A DNA stretch of 35,202 bases from Thermoleophilia bacterium. GTDB taxonomy: Bacteria > Actinomycetota > Thermoleophilia > Miltoncostaeales > Miltoncostaeaceae. Where the stretch lies: assembly GCA_025455865.1 (NCBI GenBank), contig JALOLS010000018.1, positions 1 through 35,202 on the forward strand, written 5' to 3'. Position numbers and translations under genes: made by a program. Below, piece by piece: positions 28,703-35,202 of this stretch (positions are counted from its first letter, which is position 1; every line of letters begins with the position of its first letter). The notes beneath the pieces were generated by a model. It saw only the letters and a program-made list of their open reading frames with translations. It made no database searches and was not told the origin of the DNA.

Positions 28703-28720
28703 ACCGCATGCCCATGCGGT
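28703..28720. promoter_or_regulatory. 18-bp palindromic operator upstream of the Fur-family gene
   Basis: ACCGCATG-CC-CATGCGGT is a perfect inverted repeat with a 2-bp centre, located 35-52 bp upstream of the regulator's ATG and about 105 bp before the divergent secreted-protein gene. Fur-family dimers bind sites of this size and symmetry. It is a good candidate for autoregulation, and possibly for control of both divergent operons. Confidence 0.6.
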
Positions 28721-28823
28721 TCCCCGGCCGCCGGGCCGCCCGGCGGGGGTCGCGGCCCGGCCGGCGCCGGTGATCCGCCCGCCGCCGGGGCCCGAACCTC
28801 CGGGCGATCCCGAGGAGGACCCC

Positions 28824-29732
28824 GTGCCCGCCCCCGCCGTCACCGTCACCGCCGCCCTGGCCCTGAGCGCCGCCCTGGCCGGCCCCGCCCTCGCCGACGT
28901 CGAGGTCGCGGTGCCGATCCGCTTCCTGGGCGGCCCCATCGCCGCCCCGCTCGCGGTCCCGGCCGCGCTCGCCGGCACTCCGGCCGGCCGGCCGTCGACC
29001 GCCCCGCCCCCCGACTCCTGCCGCGGCGAGGCGCCGGGCGACTGCGTGGTCATCGGCCCGGATGCCGAGCTGGAGCCCGCCCCGGACCCCGAGCCCGGGC
29101 CCGGGCCCGGTGAGGACGCCCCCGAGGACCCGGACACCCCGGAGGACGGGGAGCAGGCGCAGGCGGCCCGCCCGGCGCCGCTCGACCCGCCCGCCCCGGC
29201 CGCCGCCCCCGCGCTCGCGGGCGGCCTGGTCCGCCCGGCGCCGGCCGGCTGGCTCCCGCGCCAGACGCCGCTGCTCGCCTGGCGCCCGGCGCCGGGGGCC
29301 GCCTTCTACAACGTCCAGGTCTTCCGCGGGCCGCGCCGGGTGGTCAACGCCTGGACCTCCCGCACCCGCCTGCGCGTGCCCCGCGGCGCCCTGGAGCAGG
29401 GCCGGGTCTACGCCTGGAGCGTCTGGCCCGGCCGCGGCCCCCGTCGGGCGGCCCGCTACGCCGCCCCGCTCGGCCGCTCGGTCTTCCAGGTCACCCTCCG
29501 CCCCCGCATCGTGCTGCGCGCCCGCGGCGGGGGCGGCGTGGTGGGTGAGCTGCGCCCCCACGTCCCCGGGGCCCTCGTGGCCCTGCGCGGGCCGGGCGGC
29601 GCCCGGCGCGTCGTCACCGACGCCCGCAGCCGCATCGCCCTGTCCCTTCCCCGCGCCACGGCCGAGCGGCTGCGCGCGCGCCTGGTCACCCGGGGCCCCC
29701 GGCCTCCGATCGGCCTGCGGGGCGGCCGGTGA
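28824..29732 (+). CDS. Secreted Pro/Ala-rich protein with an Ig/fibronectin-like region
   Basis: This 302-aa protein starts at GTG 28824 behind GAGGAGG and has a signal peptide (VTVTAALALSAALAGPALA). A Pro/Glu/Asp-rich linker (about 75-135) is followed by a beta domain, QTPLLAWRPAPGAAFYNVQVFRGPRRVVNAWTSRTRLRVP, whose strand pattern and closing YAWSVWPGRG resemble a fibronectin-type fold. A basic C-terminal part may form a second beta domain (VLVALRGPGGARRVVTDA-like). I do not know the family. It is the first gene of the unit divergent from the cobalt/nickel importer, 56 bp before the DUF4331 gene, so it may be an outer or cell-wall component of that locus. Confidence 0.82.
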   Translation: MPAPAVTVTAALALSAALAGPALADVEVAVPIRFLGGPIAAPLAVPAALAGTPAGRPSTAPPPDSCRGEAPGDCVVIGPDAELEPAPDPEPGPGPGEDAPEDPDTPEDGEQAQAARPAPLDPPAPAAAPALAGGLVRPAPAGWLPRQTPLLAWRPAPGAAFYNVQVFRGPRRVVNAWTSRTRLRVPRGALEQGRVYAWSVWPGRGPRRAARYAAPLGRSVFQVTLRPRIVLRARGGGGVVGELRPHVPGALVALRGPGGARRVVTDARSRIALSLPRATAERLRARLVTRGPRPPIGLRGGR

Positions 29733-29788
29733 CCGCGCCCCCGTCCCGTCCGTCCCACCCCCCGTTCCCGCCAAGGAGAGAACCCGCC

Positions 29789-31243
29789 ATGACCCCACGC
29801 ACCCGCCACGTCGCCGCCCTCGCCCTCGCCGGCGCGGCCGCCGCGGCCATCACCGTCCCCACCCTGCTCACCGCGTCGAGCCACCGCGAGGCGCCGCGCA
29901 TCACCCAGGACCCCACCGCCGACAACACCGACGTCTACGCGTTCACCAGCCCCGACGCGCCCGACACGGCCACGCTGATCGCCAACTACATCCCCTTCGA
30001 GGAGCCCTCGGGCGGCCCGAACTTCCACGCCTTCTCCGACCAGGTCCGCTACGGGGTGCACGTCGACAACACCGGCGACGGCGAGGCGGACGTGAGCTAC
30101 CTCTTCCGCTTCAAGACCCAGGTCCGCAACCCCGACACCTTCCTCTACGCCACCGGGCCGGTGCGCGTCGACGCCGGCGCCTACACCAACCTCAACGTCG
30201 TCCAGACCTACACCGTCCAGCGGGTGACCCGCGGCACGGGCGGCCGCCGGGTCGTCAGGACCCTCGGCCGGGGGCTGCTCACCCCGCCGAACAACGTCGG
30301 CCCCAAGACCACGCCGGACTACGCCGCGCTGGTCGCCCCGGCGATCCACACCCTGCGCGACGGGACCCGGGTCTTCGCCGGGCAGCGCGACGACCCGTTC
30401 TTCGTGGACCTGGGCTCGGTCTTCGACCTGGTCAACATCGACGCCCCCGGCCGGCCGGGCATCGGCATCGGCAACCAGGGCGGCGGCGACGACGGCGTGA
30501 CCGGCTTCAACGTCCACTCGATCGCCATCCAGGTGCCCAAGCGCCTGCTCACCCAGACCGGCCGGACGCCGGCCGATGCGTCCGACCCCCGCTCGGTGGT
30601 CGGCGTGTACGCGACGGCCGAGCGCCCGGTGCTGACCTTCCGGGAGGGCCGGGGGCAGGTCGGCTGGAAGCAGGTCTCGCGCCTGGGCCAGCCGCTGATC
30701 AACGAGGTCGTGATCCCGCTGGGCCGCAAGGACCGCTGGAACGCGGGCGACCCGGCCGACGACCGGCAGTTCGCCTCCCACTACCGCGCCCCGGAGCTCG
30801 CGCGGGCGCTGAACGCGCTCTTCCCGGGGGTCGTGAACGCCCCCGAGCAGGACCGCGACGACCTGGTGAGCGTGCTGCTCACCGGCCTGCCGCCCGGCAA
30901 CCCGTTCGGCCTGGTCACCCAGGTCGGCACCGGCCGGCCCGCCAAGGCCGACCTCCTGCGGCTGAACCTGGCCGTCCCGCCCACGCCGCCCGCCCAGCAG
31001 GACCGCATGGGCGTGCTCGCCGGGCAGGCCGACGGCTTCCCCAACGGGCGGCGCCTCGTCGACGACGTCGTCGACATCGAGCTCCAGGCGATCGCCGGCG
31101 TGCTGGTGCGCCCGGCCGGCCAGACCCCGGCCCTCGGCGACGGGGTCGATGACAACGACCTGCCCTTCCTGTCCGCCTTCCCCTACGTCCCGGACCCCAC
31201 GAGCGGCTTCGGCAAGCGCCACCCACGGCCGTCCGCGCCGTGA
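29789..31243 (+). CDS. DUF4331-family secreted protein
   Basis: This 484-aa protein has a signal peptide (HVAALALAGAAAAAITVPTLLTA) followed at once by SSHREAPRITQDPTADNTDVYAF, the defining start of the DUF4331 family. Later conserved pieces include DGEADVSYLFRFKT, GQRDDPFFVDLGSVFDLVN, GFNVHSIAIQVPKRLL, and LINEVVIPLGRKDRWN. The family's biochemical role is not known to me. ATG at 29789 follows AAGGAG. The mature N-terminal Ser-Ser-His-Arg-Glu could be a metal or carbohydrate site, but that is a guess. It lies between the secreted protein and TPR genes, in line with the NicO permease gene, so a link to metal handling is inferred from context only. Confidence 0.93.
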   Translation: MTPRTRHVAALALAGAAAAAITVPTLLTASSHREAPRITQDPTADNTDVYAFTSPDAPDTATLIANYIPFEEPSGGPNFHAFSDQVRYGVHVDNTGDGEADVSYLFRFKTQVRNPDTFLYATGPVRVDAGAYTNLNVVQTYTVQRVTRGTGGRRVVRTLGRGLLTPPNNVGPKTTPDYAALVAPAIHTLRDGTRVFAGQRDDPFFVDLGSVFDLVNIDAPGRPGIGIGNQGGGDDGVTGFNVHSIAIQVPKRLLTQTGRTPADASDPRSVVGVYATAERPVLTFREGRGQVGWKQVSRLGQPLINEVVIPLGRKDRWNAGDPADDRQFASHYRAPELARALNALFPGVVNAPEQDRDDLVSVLLTGLPPGNPFGLVTQVGTGRPAKADLLRLNLAVPPTPPAQQDRMGVLAGQADGFPNGRRLVDDVVDIELQAIAGVLVRPAGQTPALGDGVDDNDLPFLSAFPYVPDPTSGFGKRHPRPSAP

Positions 31244-31250
31244 GCCCCCG

Positions 31251-31279
31251 GCCGGCCCGGGCCCCGCGCCCGGGCCGGC
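31251..31279 (+). terminator. Hairpin after the DUF4331 gene
   Basis: GCCGGCCCGGG and CCCGGGCCGGC form a perfect 11-bp stem with a 7-nt loop, starting 7 nt after the DUF4331 stop. There is no U-tract. It may partly terminate, or protect the upstream mRNA, so that secreted-protein/DUF4331 and TPR/NicO levels differ within one unit. Confidence 0.5.
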
Positions 31280-31313
31280 TGATCCACCCGGCCTCCCCGC
31301 ACGAATCCCAGGC

Positions 31314-32522
31314 ATGCCCCGCCACCTCCTCCCCGCCACCGCCGCCGCCGTCGCCGCCCTCGCGGTCGCCGCGGCGCTCCTGACCACCCGGGGCGCGGCC
31401 CCCGCCGCCCCGCCCGCCACCGCCGGCGAGGCCGCCCTCGCCCTCCAGCAGGCCCGGGAGACCGGCGACCCGGCCTGGTACGCCCGGGCCGAGCGGGCCG
31501 CCCGCGCCGTCCTGGCCCGGCGGCCGGCCGACCCCGAGGCGCTCGACGCCCTGGGCGAGCTGGCGCTCGCGCGCCACCGCTTCGCCGACGCCCTGGCCCT
31601 CGCCCGCCAGAGCCGCGCCGCCGGGCCCGAGCGGCTCGCCCCCCTGTCGATCGCCGGGGACGCGTTGATCGAGCTCGGCCGCCACCGGGAGGGGTTCGCC
31701 GTCGTGCAGCGGCGCCTCGAGCTGCGCCCCGACCTCACCTCCTACAGCCGGGCGTCGTACGTGCAGGAGCTCACCGGCAACCGCGCGGGCGCCGTCCGGC
31801 TGATGGCCCTGGCCGCCGACGCGGGCCGCCCCGGCGGCGAGCCCCGCGCCTGGGCACGGGTCCAGCTCGGGCTCCTGCGCCTCGGGGGCGGCGACCACCC
31901 GGGCGCCGAGCGCGAGCTGCGCCGGGCCCTGGCCGAGCGGCCGGGCGATCCCCGGGCCGAGGCCGGGCTCGCCCGGGTGCTCGCCGCCCGGGGGCGGCTC
32001 GCCGCCGCCGACCGGCTGCTGGCCCGGGCGCTCGCCCGCCAGCCGCTGCCCGAGCACGCCGCGCTGCGCGCCGAGGTGGCGGCCGCCCGCGGGCGCCCCG
32101 CCGAGGCGCGCGAGCACCTGGCCCTGGTCCACGCGATGGGCCGCCTGATGCGGGCCAACGGCGTGCGCACCGACCTGGACCTCGCGCTGATCGAGGCCGA
32201 CGTGCGCCGGCCCGACGCCGCCGCCGTGGCCCGCGCCCGCCTGGCGTGGCGCGAGCGCCCGGGGGTGGTCGGCGACGGCGTGCTCGGATGGGTGCTCACC
32301 CGCGCGGGCCGCTGCCGGGAGGGGCTCGTGCTGGCCCGCCGGTCGCTGCGCCTGGGCACCGACGACCCGCTCATGCGCTTCCACGCCGGCATGGCCGCGG
32401 CGTGCGCCGGCGAGCGGGATGAGGCCCGCCGCCAGCTCTCCCGGGCGCTCGCCCTGAACCCGCGCTTCTCGCTGCGCTGGGCCCCGGCCGCCCGGGCGAG
32501 CCTTCGTGAGGTGTCACGGTGA
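31314..32522 (+). CDS. Exported TPR-repeat protein
   Basis: This 402-aa protein has an N-terminal signal or anchor helix (LLPATAAAVAALAVAAALLTT) and then helical repeats of TPR type: PEALDALGELALARHRFADALALARQSR, PRAWARVQLGLLRLGGGDHPGAERELRRALAERPGD, PRAEAGLARVLAARGRLAAADRLLARAL, and GMAAACAGERDEARRQLSRALALNP. TPRs form protein-binding scaffolds. ATG at 31314 was chosen for the signal sequence; only a weak AGG precedes it. The stop overlaps the NicO start as GTGA, so the two proteins are probably made in step and may interact. The substrate or partner is unknown. Confidence 0.86.
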   Translation: MPRHLLPATAAAVAALAVAAALLTTRGAAPAAPPATAGEAALALQQARETGDPAWYARAERAARAVLARRPADPEALDALGELALARHRFADALALARQSRAAGPERLAPLSIAGDALIELGRHREGFAVVQRRLELRPDLTSYSRASYVQELTGNRAGAVRLMALAADAGRPGGEPRAWARVQLGLLRLGGGDHPGAERELRRALAERPGDPRAEAGLARVLAARGRLAAADRLLARALARQPLPEHAALRAEVAAARGRPAEAREHLALVHAMGRLMRANGVRTDLDLALIEADVRRPDAAAVARARLAWRERPGVVGDGVLGWVLTRAGRCREGLVLARRSLRLGTDDPLMRFHAGMAAACAGERDEARRQLSRALALNPRFSLRWAPAARASLREVSR

Positions 32523-33934
32523 CCGTCCGGCGACGCCTCCTGCTCGCGCTCGTCGGGGTGCTGCTCGTGCTGGCCCCGGCGGCGGCCTCGGCCCACCCGC
32601 TCGGGAACTTCAGCGTGAACCGCTACCTGCGGGCCGAGGCGAGCGGCGGGAGCCTGTACCTGCGCCACGTCGTGGACCTGGCCGAGATCCCGGCCTTCCA
32701 GGAGCGCGGGCGGGTGGACGCGGCCGGGGGCCTTCGCCCGTGGGCCCGGGCACGGGCCCGCGAGCAGGCCGGGGACCTGGTCGTGACCGCCGGCGGCCGG
32801 CGCCTGGACGCGGTGCCGGTGTCCTGGGCCGCCCGCTGGGCGCCCGGCGCCGGCGGCCTGCGCACGCTGCGCCTGGCGGCCTGGTACCGGGTGCCGGCCC
32901 CGGGGGGGCTCCCGCCGGGACCGCTGCGGCTGGTGGCGGAGGACCGCACCCACGCCGGTCGCCTGGGCTGGCGCGAGGTGGTGCTCCGCGCCTCGGGCGG
33001 CGCGCGCCTGGCCGGGGCCGGGGCCGCGGGCACCGACCGGAGCGCCGAGCTCACCGACTATCCGCCCGACCGCCTGGCGCGCCCGCTCACCGTCTCGCGG
33101 GCGGACGCCGAGTGGACGCCGGGGCAGGGCGCCGGCCCGGTCGCCGCGGACATCACCGACGCGGGCGAGTCCCCCGCCGCCGACCGGCCCGACGGGCTGG
33201 CCGGCCTGGTCACCGGCGACCTGTCGGCCGGGGTGGTGCTCCTCGCCCTGGTGCTCGCCATGGGGTGGGGCGCCCTGCACTCGCTCTCACCCGGGCACGG
33301 CAAGTCGATGGTCGCCGCCTACCTGGTCGGCACCCGCGGCACCGCCCGCCACGCGCTGCTCCTGGGGGGCGTCGTGACCGCCACCCACACGGCCGGGGTC
33401 ATCGCCCTCGGGCTGGTGACCCTGGTCGCGTCCCGGTACGTCCTGCCGGAGACCCTCTTCCCCTGGCTGAACCTGGTCGCCGCGCTCATGGTGCTGGGCG
33501 TGGGGGCGTGGGTGCTCGGCGGGCGCCTGCGCCGGGCGCGGAGCCACCATGCCCACCATCACCACCACGGCCACCACCACGGCCACCACGGCCACGGCCA
33601 CCATCACGCCCCGCCCGCCGACCTCTCGCCCCGCGGCCTGCTCGCGGTCGGCGCCGCCGCCGGGATCGTGCCCTGCCCGTCGGCCCTGGTCCTGCTCCTG
33701 GGGGCGATCTCGATCCACCGGGTCGGCTACGGCCTGGTGCTCGTGCTCGCCTTCTCGGCCGGGCTGGCCGGGGTGCTCTCGCTCATCGGCCTGCTCGTGC
33801 TCCGCGCCCGCCGGCTGATCGACCGGGTGCCCATGGACGGGCGGATCGCCGCCGCGGTGCCGGTCGCCTCGGCCGTGGTGATCCTGGTCCTCGGCGTCGT
33901 CCTGACCGTCCGCGCGGTGCCCGGGATCGCGTAG
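32519..33934 (+). CDS. NicO-family nickel/cobalt permease with exported N-domain and His-rich loop
   Basis: This 471-aa protein has a signal peptide ending ASA, followed by a mature start HPLGNFSVNRYLRAE and a roughly 200-residue extracytoplasmic domain. About six membrane helices then carry the NicO/RcnA motif WGALHSLSPGHGKSMVAAYLVG and ATHTAGVIALG. A cytosolic or periplasmic loop coded by 33544-33606 has 16 His within 21 residues, and the next helix contains GIVPCPSALVLLLG. The family includes RcnA-type nickel/cobalt exporters and relatives of unknown direction. Set opposite the CbiMQO importer, an exporter role would balance uptake, but direction cannot be read from the sequence. GTG at 32519 overlaps the TPR gene stop. 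Confidence 0.88.
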   Translation: MTVRRRLLLALVGVLLVLAPAAASAHPLGNFSVNRYLRAEASGGSLYLRHVVDLAEIPAFQERGRVDAAGGLRPWARARAREQAGDLVVTAGGRRLDAVPVSWAARWAPGAGGLRTLRLAAWYRVPAPGGLPPGPLRLVAEDRTHAGRLGWREVVLRASGGARLAGAGAAGTDRSAELTDYPPDRLARPLTVSRADAEWTPGQGAGPVAADITDAGESPAADRPDGLAGLVTGDLSAGVVLLALVLAMGWGALHSLSPGHGKSMVAAYLVGTRGTARHALLLGGVVTATHTAGVIALGLVTLVASRYVLPETLFPWLNLVAALMVLGVGAWVLGGRLRRARSHHAHHHHHGHHHGHHGHGHHHAPPADLSPRGLLAVGAAAGIVPCPSALVLLLGAISIHRVGYGLVLVLAFSAGLAGVLSLIGLLVLRARRLIDRVPMDGRIAAAVPVASAVVILVLGVVLTVRAVPGIA

Positions 33935-34010
33935 GGGCCACGCGGCCCAGGCCTGCGCCGGGTCGCGAGGCGGTCCGGGTGCGGAGCGCGCCCACTCGAC
34001 CGGACGCCGG

Positions 34011-35189
34011 TCAGACCTCGGCGAGCACCTCGCGCAGCGCCGCGACCAGGCGCTCGAGGTCGGGCTCCGCGACCACCAGCGGGGGCAGGAAGCGGATGGT
34101 CCGGGCGGAGGTGTTGTTGACCAGGAAGCCGCGTTCCAGGAGCGCCTGCACGGCCTCGGCGGCGCGTGCACGGGGGAGGTCGACGGCGCACATCAGGCCG
34201 CGGCCGCGCGCCTCGACCGCCAGGCCGTCGGCCACGAGGGACTCGAGGCCCGCGAGCAGGCGGGCGCCGGCGCGCCGGACGTGGGCCTGGAGCGCGGGGT
34301 CCTCCAGCACGGCGCACGCGGCGAGGCCCGCCGCGCAGGCGAGCGGGCTGCCGGCGAAGGTCGACCCGTGGTCGCCGGGCACGAACGTGTCGTCGACGCC
34401 GGGGCGGGCCACGATGGCCCCGATCGGCACCCCGCCGCCCAGGCTCTTGGCCAGGCACATGACGTCGGGCTCGACCCCTGAGTCCTGGTAGGCGAAGAGC
34501 GGGCCGGTGCGCGAGAGGCCGGTCTGGATCTCATCCAGGATGAGGAGCGCCCCGTGCCGGTCGGCGAGGTCCCGGGCGAGGTGCAGGAACCCGGTGTCGA
34601 TCGGGTACACGCCGCACTCGCCCTGCACGACCTCCAGGATGATCGCGCAGGTGCCATCCCCCACCGCGGCGGCGAGCGCGTCGGGGTCGTTGCGCTCCAC
34701 GTGGCGCACGCCGGGCACCAGCGGCCGGAAGGGCTCCTGCTTGGCCGGCTGGCCGGTCATCGAGAGCGCGCCCATCGTGCGCCCGTGGAAGCCGTCGGCG
34801 AGCGCCACCACCTCGGTGCGCCCGGGGCCGCCGCGCTTGCGGGCCAGCTTCAGCGCCGCCTCGGTGGCCTCGGCGCCCGAGTTGCAGAAGTAGACCCGGC
34901 CGCCGATCGAGTGGTCGCGGATCCACTCGGCCAGCGCGATCATCGGCTCGGTGTAGTAGAGGTTCGAGGTGTTGATGAGCCGCGCGGCCTGGTCGGTGAT
35001 GGCCGCCACCACCGCCGGATGGCAATGGCCCACGTTGCTCATCGAGATGCCGGCCATGCAGTCGAGGTAGGCCCGGCCGTCGGCGTCGTACAGGTGCGCG
35101 CCCTCACCGCGCACGAAGGCGACCGGCTGCCGCGCGTAGTTGCGCATGAGCGCGGCGGCCTCGCGCTCCACCGTCCGCTCGTCGATCAC
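34011..35189 (-). CDS. argD: Acetylornithine aminotransferase
   Basis: This 392-aa PLP enzyme converts N-acetylglutamate semialdehyde to N-acetylornithine in arginine synthesis. Marks include YLDCMAGISMSNVGHCHP, the cofactor-phosphate motif NSGAEATEAALKLARK, D219 in LLILDEIQTGLSRTG, and the PLP lysine K248 in CLAKSLGGGVPIGA. GTG at 35189 was chosen. The 13 bases upstream read as the end of another frame (GTC CAG GCG TGA), making a GTGA overlap, so an arg operon (perhaps argB) probably lies just outside the window. The 76-bp gap to the convergent NicO gene shows no gene. A succinylornithine or GABA transaminase is less likely, given the family motifs. Confidence 0.93.
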   Translation of the reverse strand: MIDERTVEREAAALMRNYARQPVAFVRGEGAHLYDADGRAYLDCMAGISMSNVGHCHPAVVAAITDQAARLINTSNLYYTEPMIALAEWIRDHSIGGRVYFCNSGAEATEAALKLARKRGGPGRTEVVALADGFHGRTMGALSMTGQPAKQEPFRPLVPGVRHVERNDPDALAAAVGDGTCAIILEVVQGECGVYPIDTGFLHLARDLADRHGALLILDEIQTGLSRTGPLFAYQDSGVEPDVMCLAKSLGGGVPIGAIVARPGVDDTFVPGDHGSTFAGSPLACAAGLAACAVLEDPALQAHVRRAGARLLAGLESLVADGLAVEARGRGLMCAVDLPRARAAEAVQALLERGFLVNNTSARTIRFLPPLVVAEPDLERLVAALREVLAEV

Positions 35190-35202
35190 GCCTGGACGAC
35201 CT

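Noticed and set aside
33547-33609. Possible short tandem repeat or CRISPR-like array (CCACCACGG units)
   Set aside because: It is explained by His and Gly codons in the NicO permease loop; there are no spacers and the units are irregular.

Overview
The window is about 35.2 kb of very GC-rich DNA, almost entirely coding, and reads as chromosomal DNA of a high-GC actinomycetote. The gene set (a GerW/YtfJ-like protein, an Actinobacteria-style HerA-like ATPase, secreted proteins with a basic beta-rich tail, near-leaderless promoters with a TAnnnT -10 box) would suit a deep branch such as Thermoleophilia. That placement is inference, since no rRNA or marker tree is available here. I see no tRNA, rRNA, CRISPR array, insertion sequence or prophage.

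Layout. Positions 1-5110 (minus) hold a tightly overlapping DNA-end-processing operon nurA-herA-sbcD-sbcC, with sbcC running off the left edge. Positions 5187-6781 (plus) hold a cyclophilin lipoprotein and a haloacetate-dehalogenase-like alpha/beta hydrolase. Positions 6756-10197 (minus) hold a 1049-aa secreted protein with seven FG-GAP/VCBS-like repeats and a 64-aa unknown. Positions 10306-11660 (plus) hold two tandem NarL-type response regulators without a kinase. Then come a GerW-like protein (minus), an enolase-superfamily protein (plus), a secreted Het-C/VWA7-like protein with a von Willebrand A domain (minus), and pyruvate kinase with a small upstream gene (minus).

Positions 17471-19425 (plus) hold a nitronate monooxygenase behind a perfect LexA/SOS-type box and a membrane protein. 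Positions 19419-20047 (minus) hold two small coupled unknowns, one Cys-rich. Positions 20255-25085 (minus) hold DNA polymerase III alpha (dnaE) and argininosuccinate synthase (argG). Then a RsbW-like ATPase (plus).

Positions 25571-28668 (minus) form a Fur-family regulator plus cbiM-PDGLE-cbiQ-cbiO cobalt/nickel ECF importer operon. Diverging from it at 28824-33934 (plus) is a set made of a secreted protein, a DUF4331 protein, a TPR protein and a NicO-type metal permease with a His-rich loop. argD (minus) closes the window.

The genes best read as systems are (i) the four-gene end-resection operon, arranged as in archaea, and (ii) the divergent cobalt/nickel locus, with an 18-bp palindrome in front of its regulator. 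Across the window, several genes start 6-7 nt after a TAnnnT hexamer, implying leaderless transcripts, and most convergent gene pairs overlap or nearly touch at their 3' ends.
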